Source: Bacteroidales bacterium UBA1256
Lineage (GTDB): Bacteria; Bacteroidota; Bacteroidia; Bacteroidales; Paludibacteraceae
Assembly (NCBI GenBank): GCA_002308195.1
Contig: DBVU01000082.1
Coordinates: 1 to 10,254 of the forward strand
Length of the DNA stretch: 10,254 bases
Direction of reading: 5' to 3'
The stretch's first letter is position 1. Each line of letters starts with the position of its first letter. Shown here one piece after another: positions 1 through 6,809 of this stretch. The notes under the pieces are model-generated. The model ran no database searches and was not told the DNA's origin. It saw nothing but the letters and a program-made list of their open reading frames with translations. The position numbers and the translations under genes were made by a program.

Positions 1-3000
1 TAAGCCGATTCAATGTGTGCCGATAGGTCGGACGAGAGAATCAGTCGCCCATCTACAGAGTAGATGCTAACCGGCGTATCAGCCGTGGAGCGCAGATAGA
101 GTTGTGCGCCATCGTAAGAGTAACTCAGACTTTGGTCATCATTCACATTCGGAACACCTGTAGCCACTTCAGGCGCTTGCTCACCTACTCCGCCGAAGCG
201 AACATATTTGGCGGTATTGGTCGGATCTGCTACTACGTAGCACTCGAACGGATAGAGGGTATTACCGCTGCTCTTTTCGAACCACAGTCCATCGGCGCTA
301 ATCATATAGGCCTGACCCAGGTTCTGCGGCCACATAGTGGTATTTCCGAAATAGCGGAAACCGTCCGCCGAACTTTGTTTGCTCCACGGTGTTTTGTTAG
401 CAATGGTCTGATAACCCTTGCCGTAGAACATCACGTATTTGTCGTTGTAGTAGCCTCCTACATCAGGCACTTGCATGATATACGGCACATCTTTCTGCGG
501 AAGATTTACACCAACAGGCACGTTCTGCCAGTTAGGTTTGAATCCATCGCGCTCGGTATAAGTAGCCGGTCCAAAAGTACGAAGCCAATATTCAGCGTTC
601 TCAGAGTTATGTTGCGGCAGCAAATCGTACTCCTTGTCATCGTCCGGATCATACACGCGCACTGCAGAGCATGTAAACGGCAGACAGAGCGTCTCCCATG
701 CGCCAGGTGTAAACTTGCGATAATAAATTATAGGCTGCAGCACATCTCCTCCCTCAAACTGAGTAATGGCTTTCGCATTAGGAGCATCATTATGATGGTA
801 GATCTCAAAGTAGTACGGAGCACATCCTTGGCGGATGTAATAGTACATCGGATCTGTAATGGAGAAACTTCCCGCAAATGGGAACTTAATACTAAATCGA
901 ATACAAGCACCCATCGTGAAATCAGCCACCAGGTCATCCGTTCCATAGTTCTGCGCCTTGTCGCCCAGGTTGATGGTCAAGGTAAACCATCTACAGTGGT
1001 TCACATCATCCTCGCCGGTGTCTATCATCGTTTTCTCCAAGGTCTTGTGCGTTATGTCTTCTTCGGCAAACAGCATAAAGATTGGCGCAGCAGACCCCGT
1101 ACGAGTAAACCAGTCGTTCGATTTAGCCCGAATAACCAATTGAGTCGCACTCGGTGTATAGATGCTGACTTCATAACCCATATGGAAAATCGTAGTGCCT
1201 CCAAACTCCGATGGCTTCAATCCCGAGCGCGGAGCACCCGACTTCTCGCAGAGGTTATCGTCCGCATTTTTCCATTGGTAAGTCCAAGTCAGCAAATCGA
1301 AGGTCAAAATACCGTTGGTATAGTCTTCGTTGAAAGTTACGTTGTTAGGAGTAATATAATTCCACTCATCGTAGTAACCCGTAGCACCGCCATCGCATTT
1401 GTAGTGGTGACGAACCAAAATCTTGTATTGTCCGCCTTTGGTAACCGCACCTTCCCAAACGGCCTTGATTGGATTCTCCCAAGTCAAGCGGCGCGCATCG
1501 GTCACATTCCAGTCGGAGCCATTGACCGTTCCCACCAGATACAGTTCGTCAAACGTAGAAATATGGTTTTTGAGACGCGTAGCAGTAAAGACAGCCACAT
1601 CCGCATCGTGCGTAGCATAGAGATTACAGCTATCCCCGCCCGGCGACCAGTTACCATTTTGCGTATACTTGTATGCCATACCCTCAGCTATATTGTCCTT
1701 AATCAAGATATAGCGATGGTGCTCATAGTCATGATACTGGAATTTCCAATCGGCATTATTAGTTGACCAACCATTTGCATCGCTGCTCAAATACAAATTG
1801 GTATCATCGCAGACGGTTGTGAATTTGATCACTTTTTTGTTTTCCGAGAAATTACCATCGTTATCAATAGCCCAAACGGTTAGTGTATATTCGCTACAAG
1901 GGATGAGGTTGATGAGCTCAAAATAACCGGTCTTGTTATTCTTGAAATCGACTTGGTACCAAGTATAAGTTTCACCCATTGGAGTTTCAAATTCGCAGTA
2001 ATAAAGAATTTCCGAGAATGGTGTATTGTCATCTACTGCGCGGACTTGGATATCAGCCGAACGATTGTAGATGAGTTCCGCCTTACCATAAGTCATAATC
2101 GGGTTTCCTGACGACACAACGCACTCGGCGTTGATATCATCTACGTCGTCATACCAAACATCGTAGGTCGGGTGATAGTATTTGTTTGCATAAACGGTCA
2201 AATCGCCCGTTTGAGTTGCACCATCATCTGAAAAAATACAGTTAGTTAAATTGTTTGGAACTGAAGCGCTATAGATTGTAGATCCGCAGACAGTATTTCC
2301 TGTATTCGTCATTGCTATACCGGGCCAACCAACATTTATTGTTCCTCCTTCCCATGCGTACAATTTGGGGTTGCTCCAGTTCTTGGAATTTACAAAATAT
2401 ACTGTCACACATGTACTAGAAGGTGTTACTCCCCAGTTGTTGTCTGAATATGTAAAACATTCTCCATTATGATCATTTACATGGTCCAAGTTACCTGTCT
2501 GCGCACCGCTATTATTATTAAAGATACAATAGTATTTTGAAGCGCTTAAGAATGTGTAAGAATAAAGATTACAGCCGCATCTTGATTCCCTCGTCATAGC
2601 CTCTCCCGGCCACGGCTTATAATTATTCCACGATCCATCTGCTATATATGCGTAAGGAGTAGACCAGTTAGCAGAATTCAAAAAGTAGATTGTAGTAGTC
2701 GGAATTGCTGCGCGAGATGCATACCACGTCCCATCACAATAGTATAGTCTTGAAGTATTAATTGTAGCATCTGGCGTTTGGTCTGAATTACTACCGATAT
2801 CAAATAGGCACCTATCATACGAATTATCTATTGTACATTGCCACACATCAAACCCCGCAACTTTATTTGCAGTTTTTGTCATGGCAACTCCCGGCCAACC
2901 ATTATTGGCATTCGTACTATTGTTCCAAGCGTAGCAATAGGGGGTTGTCCATCCTTTTGTATTAACAAAATAAATCGTTCTCGCCGTAAGAAACAAAGAC

Positions 3001-3083
3001 ACGCTAAGTAAGAAAATTAGCGACAAGGCACGATTCACTCCATTATTGGAAAACAAACGTGAAATGAAGGATAAATGCTTCAT
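1..3083 (-). CDS. Large secreted multidomain starch-binding-like protein, putative type IX secretion cargo (3' end cut by window)
   Basis: The frame is open from ATG at 3083 to the window edge, 1027 codons, and the last two bases (TA) leave either Tyr or a stop. Residues 1-34 are a signal peptide with the hydrophobic core ALSLIFLLSVSLFLTA. Three CBM26-like modules follow at about 36-123, 130-218 and 226-312, each with YF-N-x-x-x-W near its start and WPG-x-AMT in the middle. Residues about 315-423 look like a fibronectin type III domain. Residues about 428-605 contain two beta-sandwich stretches (YLSSDANGW, ELYLVGTVNGSDW) resembling SusE/SusF-type binding domains. Residues 785-890 contain the WETLCLPF motif common in Bacteroidales secreted proteins. 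From about 975 a type A sorting-like C-terminal domain begins (VSIYSVDGRLIL). No catalytic domain was recognised, so a glucan-binding or adhesive role outside the cell is inferred. The sorting domain suggests only a few tens of residues are missing. A promoter lies 69 nt upstream. Confidence 0.85.
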   Translation of the reverse strand, partial: MKHLSFISRLFSNNGVNRALSLIFLLSVSLFLTARTIYFVNTKGWTTPYCYAWNNSTNANNGWPGVAMTKTANKVAGFDVWQCTIDNSYDRCLFDIGSNSDQTPDATINTSRLYYCDGTWYASRAAIPTTTIYFLNSANWSTPYAYIADGSWNNYKPWPGEAMTRESRCGCNLYSYTFLSASKYYCIFNNNSGAQTGNLDHVNDHNGECFTYSDNNWGVTPSSTCVTVYFVNSKNWSNPKLYAWEGGTINVGWPGIAMTNTGNTVCGSTIYSASVPNNLTNCIFSDDGATQTGDLTVYANKYYHPTYDVWYDDVDDINAECVVSSGNPIMTYGKAELIYNRSADIQVRAVDDNTPFSEILYYCEFETPMGETYTWYQVDFKNNKTGYFELINLIPCSEYTLTVWAIDNDGNFSENKKVIKFTTVCDDTNLYLSSDANGWSTNNADWKFQYHDYEHHRYILIKDNIAEGMAYKYTQNGNWSPGGDSCNLYATHDADVAVFTATRLKNHISTFDELYLVGTVNGSDWNVTDARRLTWENPIKAVWEGAVTKGGQYKILVRHHYKCDGGATGYYDEWNYITPNNVTFNEDYTNGILTFDLLTWTYQWKNADDNLCEKSGAPRSGLKPSEFGGTTIFHMGYEVSIYTPSATQLVIRAKSNDWFTRTGSAAPIFMLFAEEDITHKTLEKTMIDTGEDDVNHCRWFTLTINLGDKAQNYGTDDLVADFTMGACIRFSIKFPFAGSFSITDPMYYYIRQGCAPYYFEIYHHNDAPNAKAITQFEGGDVLQPIIYYRKFTPGAWETLCLPFTCSAVRVYDPDDDKEYDLLPQHNSENAEYWLRTFGPATYTERDGFKPNWQNVPVGVNLPQKDVPYIMQVPDVGGYYNDKYVMFYGKGYQTIANKTPWSKQSSADGFRYFGNTTMWPQNLGQAYMISADGLWFEKSSGNTLYPFECYVVADPTNTAKYVRFGGVGEQAPEVATGVPNVNDDQSLSYSYDGAQLYLRSTADTPVSIYSVDGRLILSSDLSAHIESA
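2148..2978 (-). repeat. Three tandem CBM26-like modules within the large secreted protein
   Basis: Three copies of about 88 residues lie at codons 36-123, 130-218 and 226-312. Shared landmarks are TIYFVNTKGW / TIYFLNSANW / TVYFVNSKNW at the start, GWPGVAMT / PWPGEAMT / GWPGIAMT in the middle, then a C-x-F or C-I-F strand, an acidic or Asn-rich turn, QT-x-x-L or similar, and a closing W-Y or NNW. The aromatic residues fit starch-binding module 26, in which aromatic side chains stack on alpha-glucan. Copies differ clearly in protein sequence, so the duplication is old. The family call is from pattern recognition only. Confidence 0.7.
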
Positions 3084-3129
3084 GGTATCTAATTTCAGTA
3101 ATGTGAGTTAGTATTCAAGGCATTTTCAA

Positions 3130-3144
3130 ATGGGTGTACCCCAT
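3130..3144 (-). other. Small palindrome in the predicted 5' leader of the large secreted protein
   Basis: ATGGG and CCCAT flank a five-base centre (TGTAC on the plus strand), giving a short dyad. It lies at about +9 to +23 of the transcript predicted from the adjacent promoter. It could form a 5' stem that protects the mRNA or could be a protein-binding site. The stem is only 5 bp, so chance is possible. Confidence 0.3.
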
Positions 3145-3155
3145 ATTTTGCGGCG

Positions 3156-3187
3156 CAAAGTTACTATATTTTTTTCACATACACAAA
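3156..3187 (-). promoter_or_regulatory. Bacteroidetes-type promoter for the large secreted protein
   Basis: On the minus strand TTTG (3187-3184) is separated by exactly 20 nt from TAACTTTG (3163-3156), matching the TTTG / TAnnTTTG consensus of the primary Bacteroidetes sigma factor. The inferred transcript start is near 3152, giving a leader of about 69 nt before the ATG at 3083. The spacer is very AT-rich and includes seven T on the plus strand. Confidence 0.75.
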
Positions 3188-3274
3188 TTTTTTCCACGTT
3201 TTTTAATAAAAAATTAACATTTCGAAAGGTTTCGACTAAATTGAGCCACTAAAACACCTTCAGTTTTCATGAAA

Positions 3275-3306
3275 TTTGGACATATCAAATTTTATTTGTA
3301 TCTTTG
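3275..3306 (+). promoter_or_regulatory. Bacteroidetes-type promoter for the BspA-like protein
   Basis: TTTG at 3275-3278 and TATCTTTG at 3299-3306 are 20 nt apart, a full match to the Bacteroidetes consensus. The inferred start of transcription is near 3310, so any start codon upstream of that, such as the in-frame ATG at 3269, cannot be used from this promoter. The leader to the ATG at 3350 would be about 40 nt. It is divergent from the minus-strand promoter at 3156-3187, with about 88 bp between the two -33 boxes. Confidence 0.8.
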
Positions 3307-3349
3307 CACCGAAAATCTATATGCACTCACCACTAACTCACTTACGGCT

Positions 3350-6055
3350 ATGTCACGTTCCCCATTTCTATTGATAATTTCCCTCCTATTCTGCACTATT
3401 GTGCAGGCTGCTACCTATAGCGGCAACTGCGGCAAGAACGGTAACAATCTGACTTGGTCGCTCGATACCGACAAGAACCGACTGACTATCAGCGGTTCGG
3501 GTGCGATGGCCGATTATACGCAAGAGTCGCCCAGTCCTTGGTCTGCCTACCAACAAAACATCATTTGGGTAGATATAGCCAATACCGTGACCAGCCTCGG
3601 TCATTATGCGTTTAGCAACTGCATTATGCTCTACCGCATCACGATTCCGAAAGCAGTGACCAAACTGGACCAGGCGTTCTACAACTGCGAGAACATGGAG
3701 ATGCTCTACCTGGAATGGGACACTGAAGCCACCATTCCCACCTGGAACGACATAGTTTTCGGCAAAAAAGACTCAAACCTCTCGCTCTACATCCCTTGTG
3801 GGACAAAAGATCTGTATGGGGCGATGGATGGCTGGAAAAACATTAGCAAGAACGAGATATACGTGCATGGTGAATGCGGGCAAGGACAAGGTACGATACT
3901 CGATTGGCGCATCGATTGCGAAGGCAATCTAGGCATCATATCTTCGCGAGGAACGGTAGATGGGCGATTGCCTGATTATACGCCAGGAGGCGCGCCTTGG
4001 TACCCCTATCGCGACCTGATAACCAGCATAGGTGTATCGATCTTCTTCGATGGCGCAGGCAAGTACGCTTTCTACGGTTGCTACAACGCTAAAACAGCTT
4101 CGCTGAACGACTACAACGCCTCAAAAGGGTGTATCCCTGAAAGTGCTTTCGAGGGCTGCACTTCGCTGGAAAAAATGGTTATGTACGGGCGCACCGGCAC
4201 AGTGGAGAAAAATGCTTTCCGTGGTTGTACTTCGCTGCGCGAACTATACCTCACTTCGGTACTAACCATCCAGGATTCAGCGTTCGTTGGTTGCACTTCG
4301 CTGCGAGCACTAAATGCACCCTTTGTGCAAACAATAGGCAACTACGCCTTTGGCGGTTGCACCGGCCTGCGTTCTGTCTATTTTGGAAGTGCCGGTCTGA
4401 CGAGTATCGGTGCAGGTGCGTTCAAGGACTGCCCTGCGCTGAGCGACATAACGGTTTCGTGGATAACAGGCGAAATCCCTACTTGGCCCACCCAAATGAC
4501 TACTGCCAGCGGCATTACGCTACATGTGCCATGCGGCTCCACAGCCTTGTATAGTGCGGCCAACGGATGGAAAAACTACGCGATAGTAGAAAATCTCATG
4601 GGCTTCTGCAGTGACACCACTGAGATGCGCTGGACGCTGGATTGCGATGGTAATCTGAGCATCACAGGCGAAGGGTCGATGATAAACTACAGTGGTACTA
4701 CGTATCTGCAGCCTTGGTATCCGAAAATCAGTTCAATCAAGAGTGTGACCATAGGCGAAGGCATCACCCGAATAAGTTCGCGGGCCTTTGACGGGCTCAC
4801 CCAACTAAAAACAGTCAGCATAGCTGAGAGTGTGCGTGAGATAGGCTCAGCCGCTTTCAGCAATTGCAGTACACTTGTCAGCATAGAGCTACCAAGAAAA
4901 ATGGAGGAGATAGGCGGCTCAGCATTCGAAAACTGCATAAGGCTGACGCGCGCAGTCATGCCCGACAGCCTTGGTGCGCTCGGTACCGATGTTTTCCGCT
5001 ACTGCTACCAACTAAAGAGCATACGTGTTCCCGAAGGCGTGACAGCTCTAAGAACAGGGGTTTTCTATAATTGTACCCGCCTGGACACCGTACTTCTGCC
5101 TAGCACATTGGAGCGTATCTACGGGGCATTCCGCGGCTGCTCGTCAATGAAGGAACTGACGATTCCCAAAAGCGTGAACAATATGAATTCTAGCGATATG
5201 TTCACAGGATGCAAATCGCTACGCGATATATATACACAGTGGACAGAAACAGTACCGCAGATTCGCACGGATATCTACTCCGGAAGCGGCATGACCGCAG
5301 CTAATATCAAGGTGCATATACCGTGCGGAACCAAAGACCTGTACAGCAGAAACTGGACAACCAAGTTCACCATAGATGGCGGGCCGTACAGCGGCGTTTG
5401 CGGTGCCGAGGGAGATAGCATAGCCTGGCTGCTGGATTGCGACAGTGTGCTGACTCTGAGCGGCTACGGAGCTATGGCATTCGACAGCCTTGGAATTCCT
5501 TGGGCAGAGAAAGGCGATTTGGTACGAACGGTCGTGTTGGGCGACAGCCTCAGCCTGTTGGCTGCTTCGGCATTTGCCCCATGCACCAACCTGACAGATA
5601 TCTATGCCGCCTGGACAGATTCGGTACCCAATTGGCCCCAACAGATGACTGCCGCAGAACCGCAGACCGATATCACGCTGCACGTGCCATGCGAAGCCCT
5701 TCCCGTTTACCGCGCAGCAGAAGGATGGAAAGAATATACGGTCAAAGGAGAAGGCGAGTACACAGTAGAATTCCGAACCCACAAATCCGATGAGATAGTA
5801 TCCACGCAAACAGTAGGCTGCGAAGAGGCTGCCACGCCTCCTGATGCTCCGGAAGGTCTTCGATGGGAATGGAACAGCACAGACTATGAGTCTGTAACTA
5901 GCGATTTGATTATCTACGGAAGACTGATTCGCGAGACCGAAGGATGGCAAGATATTCCTGTCGTCAAAACCGCAGAAAAGGTACTTCGTGATGGGCAATT
6001 GCTCATTCTGCGCGAAGGAAAAACCTATAACGCGCAAGGCGTAGAAATACAATAA
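3350..6055 (+). CDS. BspA-like leucine-rich-repeat surface protein with four repeated modules
   Basis: This 901-residue protein is probably exported and displayed at the surface. The ATG at 3350 is chosen because it starts a clean signal peptide (MSRSPFLLIISLLFCTIVQA) and lies downstream of the promoter; the frame is open further up to an ATG at 3269. The mature part has four modules, at about residues 22-169, 174-411, 419-673 and 680-797. Each opens with a Cys, a W-x-x-D strand and, in three of the four, an ITGEGSM or LSGYGAM type element, and closes with a (V/I)PC element followed by Y and usually GWK. BspA-type LRRs (AF-x-x-C-x-x-L) fill the middle, densest in modules 2 and 3. Residues about 802-861 resemble a Listeria-Bacteroides (InlB B-repeat-like) beta-grasp domain. 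The last 30 residues (KVLRDGQLLILREGKTYNAQ and five more) look like a short type IX sorting tail. BspA relatives bind host proteins or other bacteria; the ligand here is unknown. Confidence 0.88.
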   Translation: MSRSPFLLIISLLFCTIVQAATYSGNCGKNGNNLTWSLDTDKNRLTISGSGAMADYTQESPSPWSAYQQNIIWVDIANTVTSLGHYAFSNCIMLYRITIPKAVTKLDQAFYNCENMEMLYLEWDTEATIPTWNDIVFGKKDSNLSLYIPCGTKDLYGAMDGWKNISKNEIYVHGECGQGQGTILDWRIDCEGNLGIISSRGTVDGRLPDYTPGGAPWYPYRDLITSIGVSIFFDGAGKYAFYGCYNAKTASLNDYNASKGCIPESAFEGCTSLEKMVMYGRTGTVEKNAFRGCTSLRELYLTSVLTIQDSAFVGCTSLRALNAPFVQTIGNYAFGGCTGLRSVYFGSAGLTSIGAGAFKDCPALSDITVSWITGEIPTWPTQMTTASGITLHVPCGSTALYSAANGWKNYAIVENLMGFCSDTTEMRWTLDCDGNLSITGEGSMINYSGTTYLQPWYPKISSIKSVTIGEGITRISSRAFDGLTQLKTVSIAESVREIGSAAFSNCSTLVSIELPRKMEEIGGSAFENCIRLTRAVMPDSLGALGTDVFRYCYQLKSIRVPEGVTALRTGVFYNCTRLDTVLLPSTLERIYGAFRGCSSMKELTIPKSVNNMNSSDMFTGCKSLRDIYTQWTETVPQIRTDIYSGSGMTAANIKVHIPCGTKDLYSRNWTTKFTIDGGPYSGVCGAEGDSIAWLLDCDSVLTLSGYGAMAFDSLGIPWAEKGDLVRTVVLGDSLSLLAASAFAPCTNLTDIYAAWTDSVPNWPQQMTAAEPQTDITLHVPCEALPVYRAAEGWKEYTVKGEGEYTVEFRTHKSDEIVSTQTVGCEEAATPPDAPEGLRWEWNSTDYESVTSDLIIYGRLIRETEGWQDIPVVKTAEKVLRDGQLLILREGKTYNAQGVEIQ
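4154..4369 (+). repeat. LRR repeats still visible at DNA level
   Basis: GGCTGCACTTCGCTG at 4154-4168 recurs with one or two changes at 4223-4237 and 4289-4303, and as a more diverged copy at 4355-4369. The spacing is 69, 66 and 66 bp, that is 23 or 22 residues, the period of BspA-type leucine-rich repeats. Nucleotide conservation here is higher than in the other LRRs of the same gene, which suggests recent duplication or gene conversion of these units. Confidence 0.7.
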
Positions 6056-6079
6056 AAGGCATATTTTTCGCCGCACACG

Positions 6080-6111
6080 CTTGCATATGTAAAAAAAAAG
6101 CAGTATCTTTG
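6080..6111 (+). promoter_or_regulatory. Promoter of the outer-membrane protein gene, with A9 tract in the spacer
   Basis: CTTG at 6080-6083 (one mismatch to TTTG) and TATCTTTG at 6104-6111 are 20 nt apart. The spacer contains nine consecutive A (6091-6099). By analogy with mapped Bacteroidetes promoters, transcription would begin near 6115, only about five bases before the TTG start codon at 6120. It probably drives the outer-membrane protein gene and perhaps the lipoprotein-rlmH genes behind it. Confidence 0.7.
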
Positions 6112-6119
6112 CAGCCGAT

Positions 6120-6776
6120 TTGAAAAAGTTAGTCGTCATATTAGCTCTCTTCAGTTTGTGTACAACACCTCTGGGTGCCGAGACACTGCTAGACCGTACG
6201 TTCTGGAAACATGAACTACGCGTCGGTTGGGGCGACCAACTCTTTGAAACCCTGATTTGGCATCAACGCGCTACCATTGCAACGACGCTGGATGGAATGT
6301 ACACGCAGGGTTATCACGAGAATTTCCATTACGACCAACACCTCTGGCTAGAATATCAGTTCCGCCACAATGACTGGTTCTCGTTCGGCGGGATGGTCGA
6401 TCTGAGCGAAGTACACTGGGACAATGTTTTTCGCGACGGAACGGGTGCGGAAGTGATGCGTGATCCGGGACACTATTTCTACAACGTAGTTATAATGCCT
6501 ACGGCACGATTCACCTATTTCCACCACGATTACGTCAACCTCTATTCAGGTTTGGGACTTGGTCTGGGTATCAACGGAGGTACAGAACTAGACATTCGCG
6601 GCAAGAAAACTGATATAGGAGCAGCGTTCGATATCATTGTACTGGGAATGAGTGCCAACTACAAACAATGGTTCATGGCCGTTGATCTGGGAGGACTCTA
6701 TTCGCTGAAAGACAGCAATACTATATTCCTAGCTTCGTCCAAGATAATCAGAGCTAGTATAGGAGTAAGGTTCTGA
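6120..6776 (+). CDS. Small outer-membrane beta-barrel protein, function unknown
   Basis: The 218-residue product begins with a typical signal peptide (MKKLVVILALFSLCTTPLGA), cleaved most likely after Ala20. The remainder has alternating polar and hydrophobic strands rich in Trp, Tyr and Phe, a glycine-rich strand at 144-154 (GLGLGLGINGG), and ends in Arg-Phe, the terminal aromatic recognised by the BAM complex. This fits an 8- to 10-stranded outer-membrane barrel of the OmpW/PorT-like size class; no specific family is recognised. The start is TTG: an in-frame stop at 6090-6092 excludes an upstream start, no ATG lies between, and the next in-frame ATG (codon 60) would delete the signal peptide. 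The start sits unusually close to the predicted transcript start. The lipoprotein gene follows after 33 bp. Confidence 0.82.
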   Translation: MKKLVVILALFSLCTTPLGAETLLDRTFWKHELRVGWGDQLFETLIWHQRATIATTLDGMYTQGYHENFHYDQHLWLEYQFRHNDWFSFGGMVDLSEVHWDNVFRDGTGAEVMRDPGHYFYNVVIMPTARFTYFHHDYVNLYSGLGLGLGINGGTELDIRGKKTDIGAAFDIIVLGMSANYKQWFMAVDLGGLYSLKDSNTIFLASSKIIRASIGVRF

Positions 6777-6778
6777 TG

Positions 6779-6806
6779 AAAGGTTAGAGGTTAAAGGCTA
6801 AAGGTT
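6779..6806 (+). repeat. Four tandem 7-bp repeats (AAAGGTT type) before the hydrolase gene
   Basis: The units are AAAGGTT, AGAGGTT, AAAGGCT and AAAGGTT, starting 2 bp after the stop of the outer-membrane protein gene and ending 3 bp before the GTG of the next gene. Most of the intergenic spacer is therefore this array. It also supplies the only purine-rich sequence in front of the GTG, so copy number could influence translation initiation. Confidence 0.85.
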
Positions 6807-6809
6807 AGC

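Noticed and set aside
102..1766. Plus-strand open frame of 554 codons
   Set aside because: It lies antisense to the large secreted protein, whose minus-strand frame gives coherent domains throughout; the plus-strand translation has no signal or recognisable domain.
3269..3349. N-terminal extension of the BspA-like protein from ATG 3269
   Set aside because: The extension overlaps the promoter boxes at 3275-3306, and the signal peptide begins cleanly at the ATG at 3350.
5219..6139. Minus-strand open frame of 306 codons
   Set aside because: It is antisense to the C-terminal module, beta-grasp domain and sorting tail of the BspA-like protein and crosses the next promoter; its translation is low-complexity in character with no domain.
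6776..6787. ATG overlapping the stop of the outer-membrane protein gene (TGATG)
   Set aside because: It encodes only Met-Lys-Gly before a stop, so it is not a gene; coupling to the GTG at 6810 through it is speculative.
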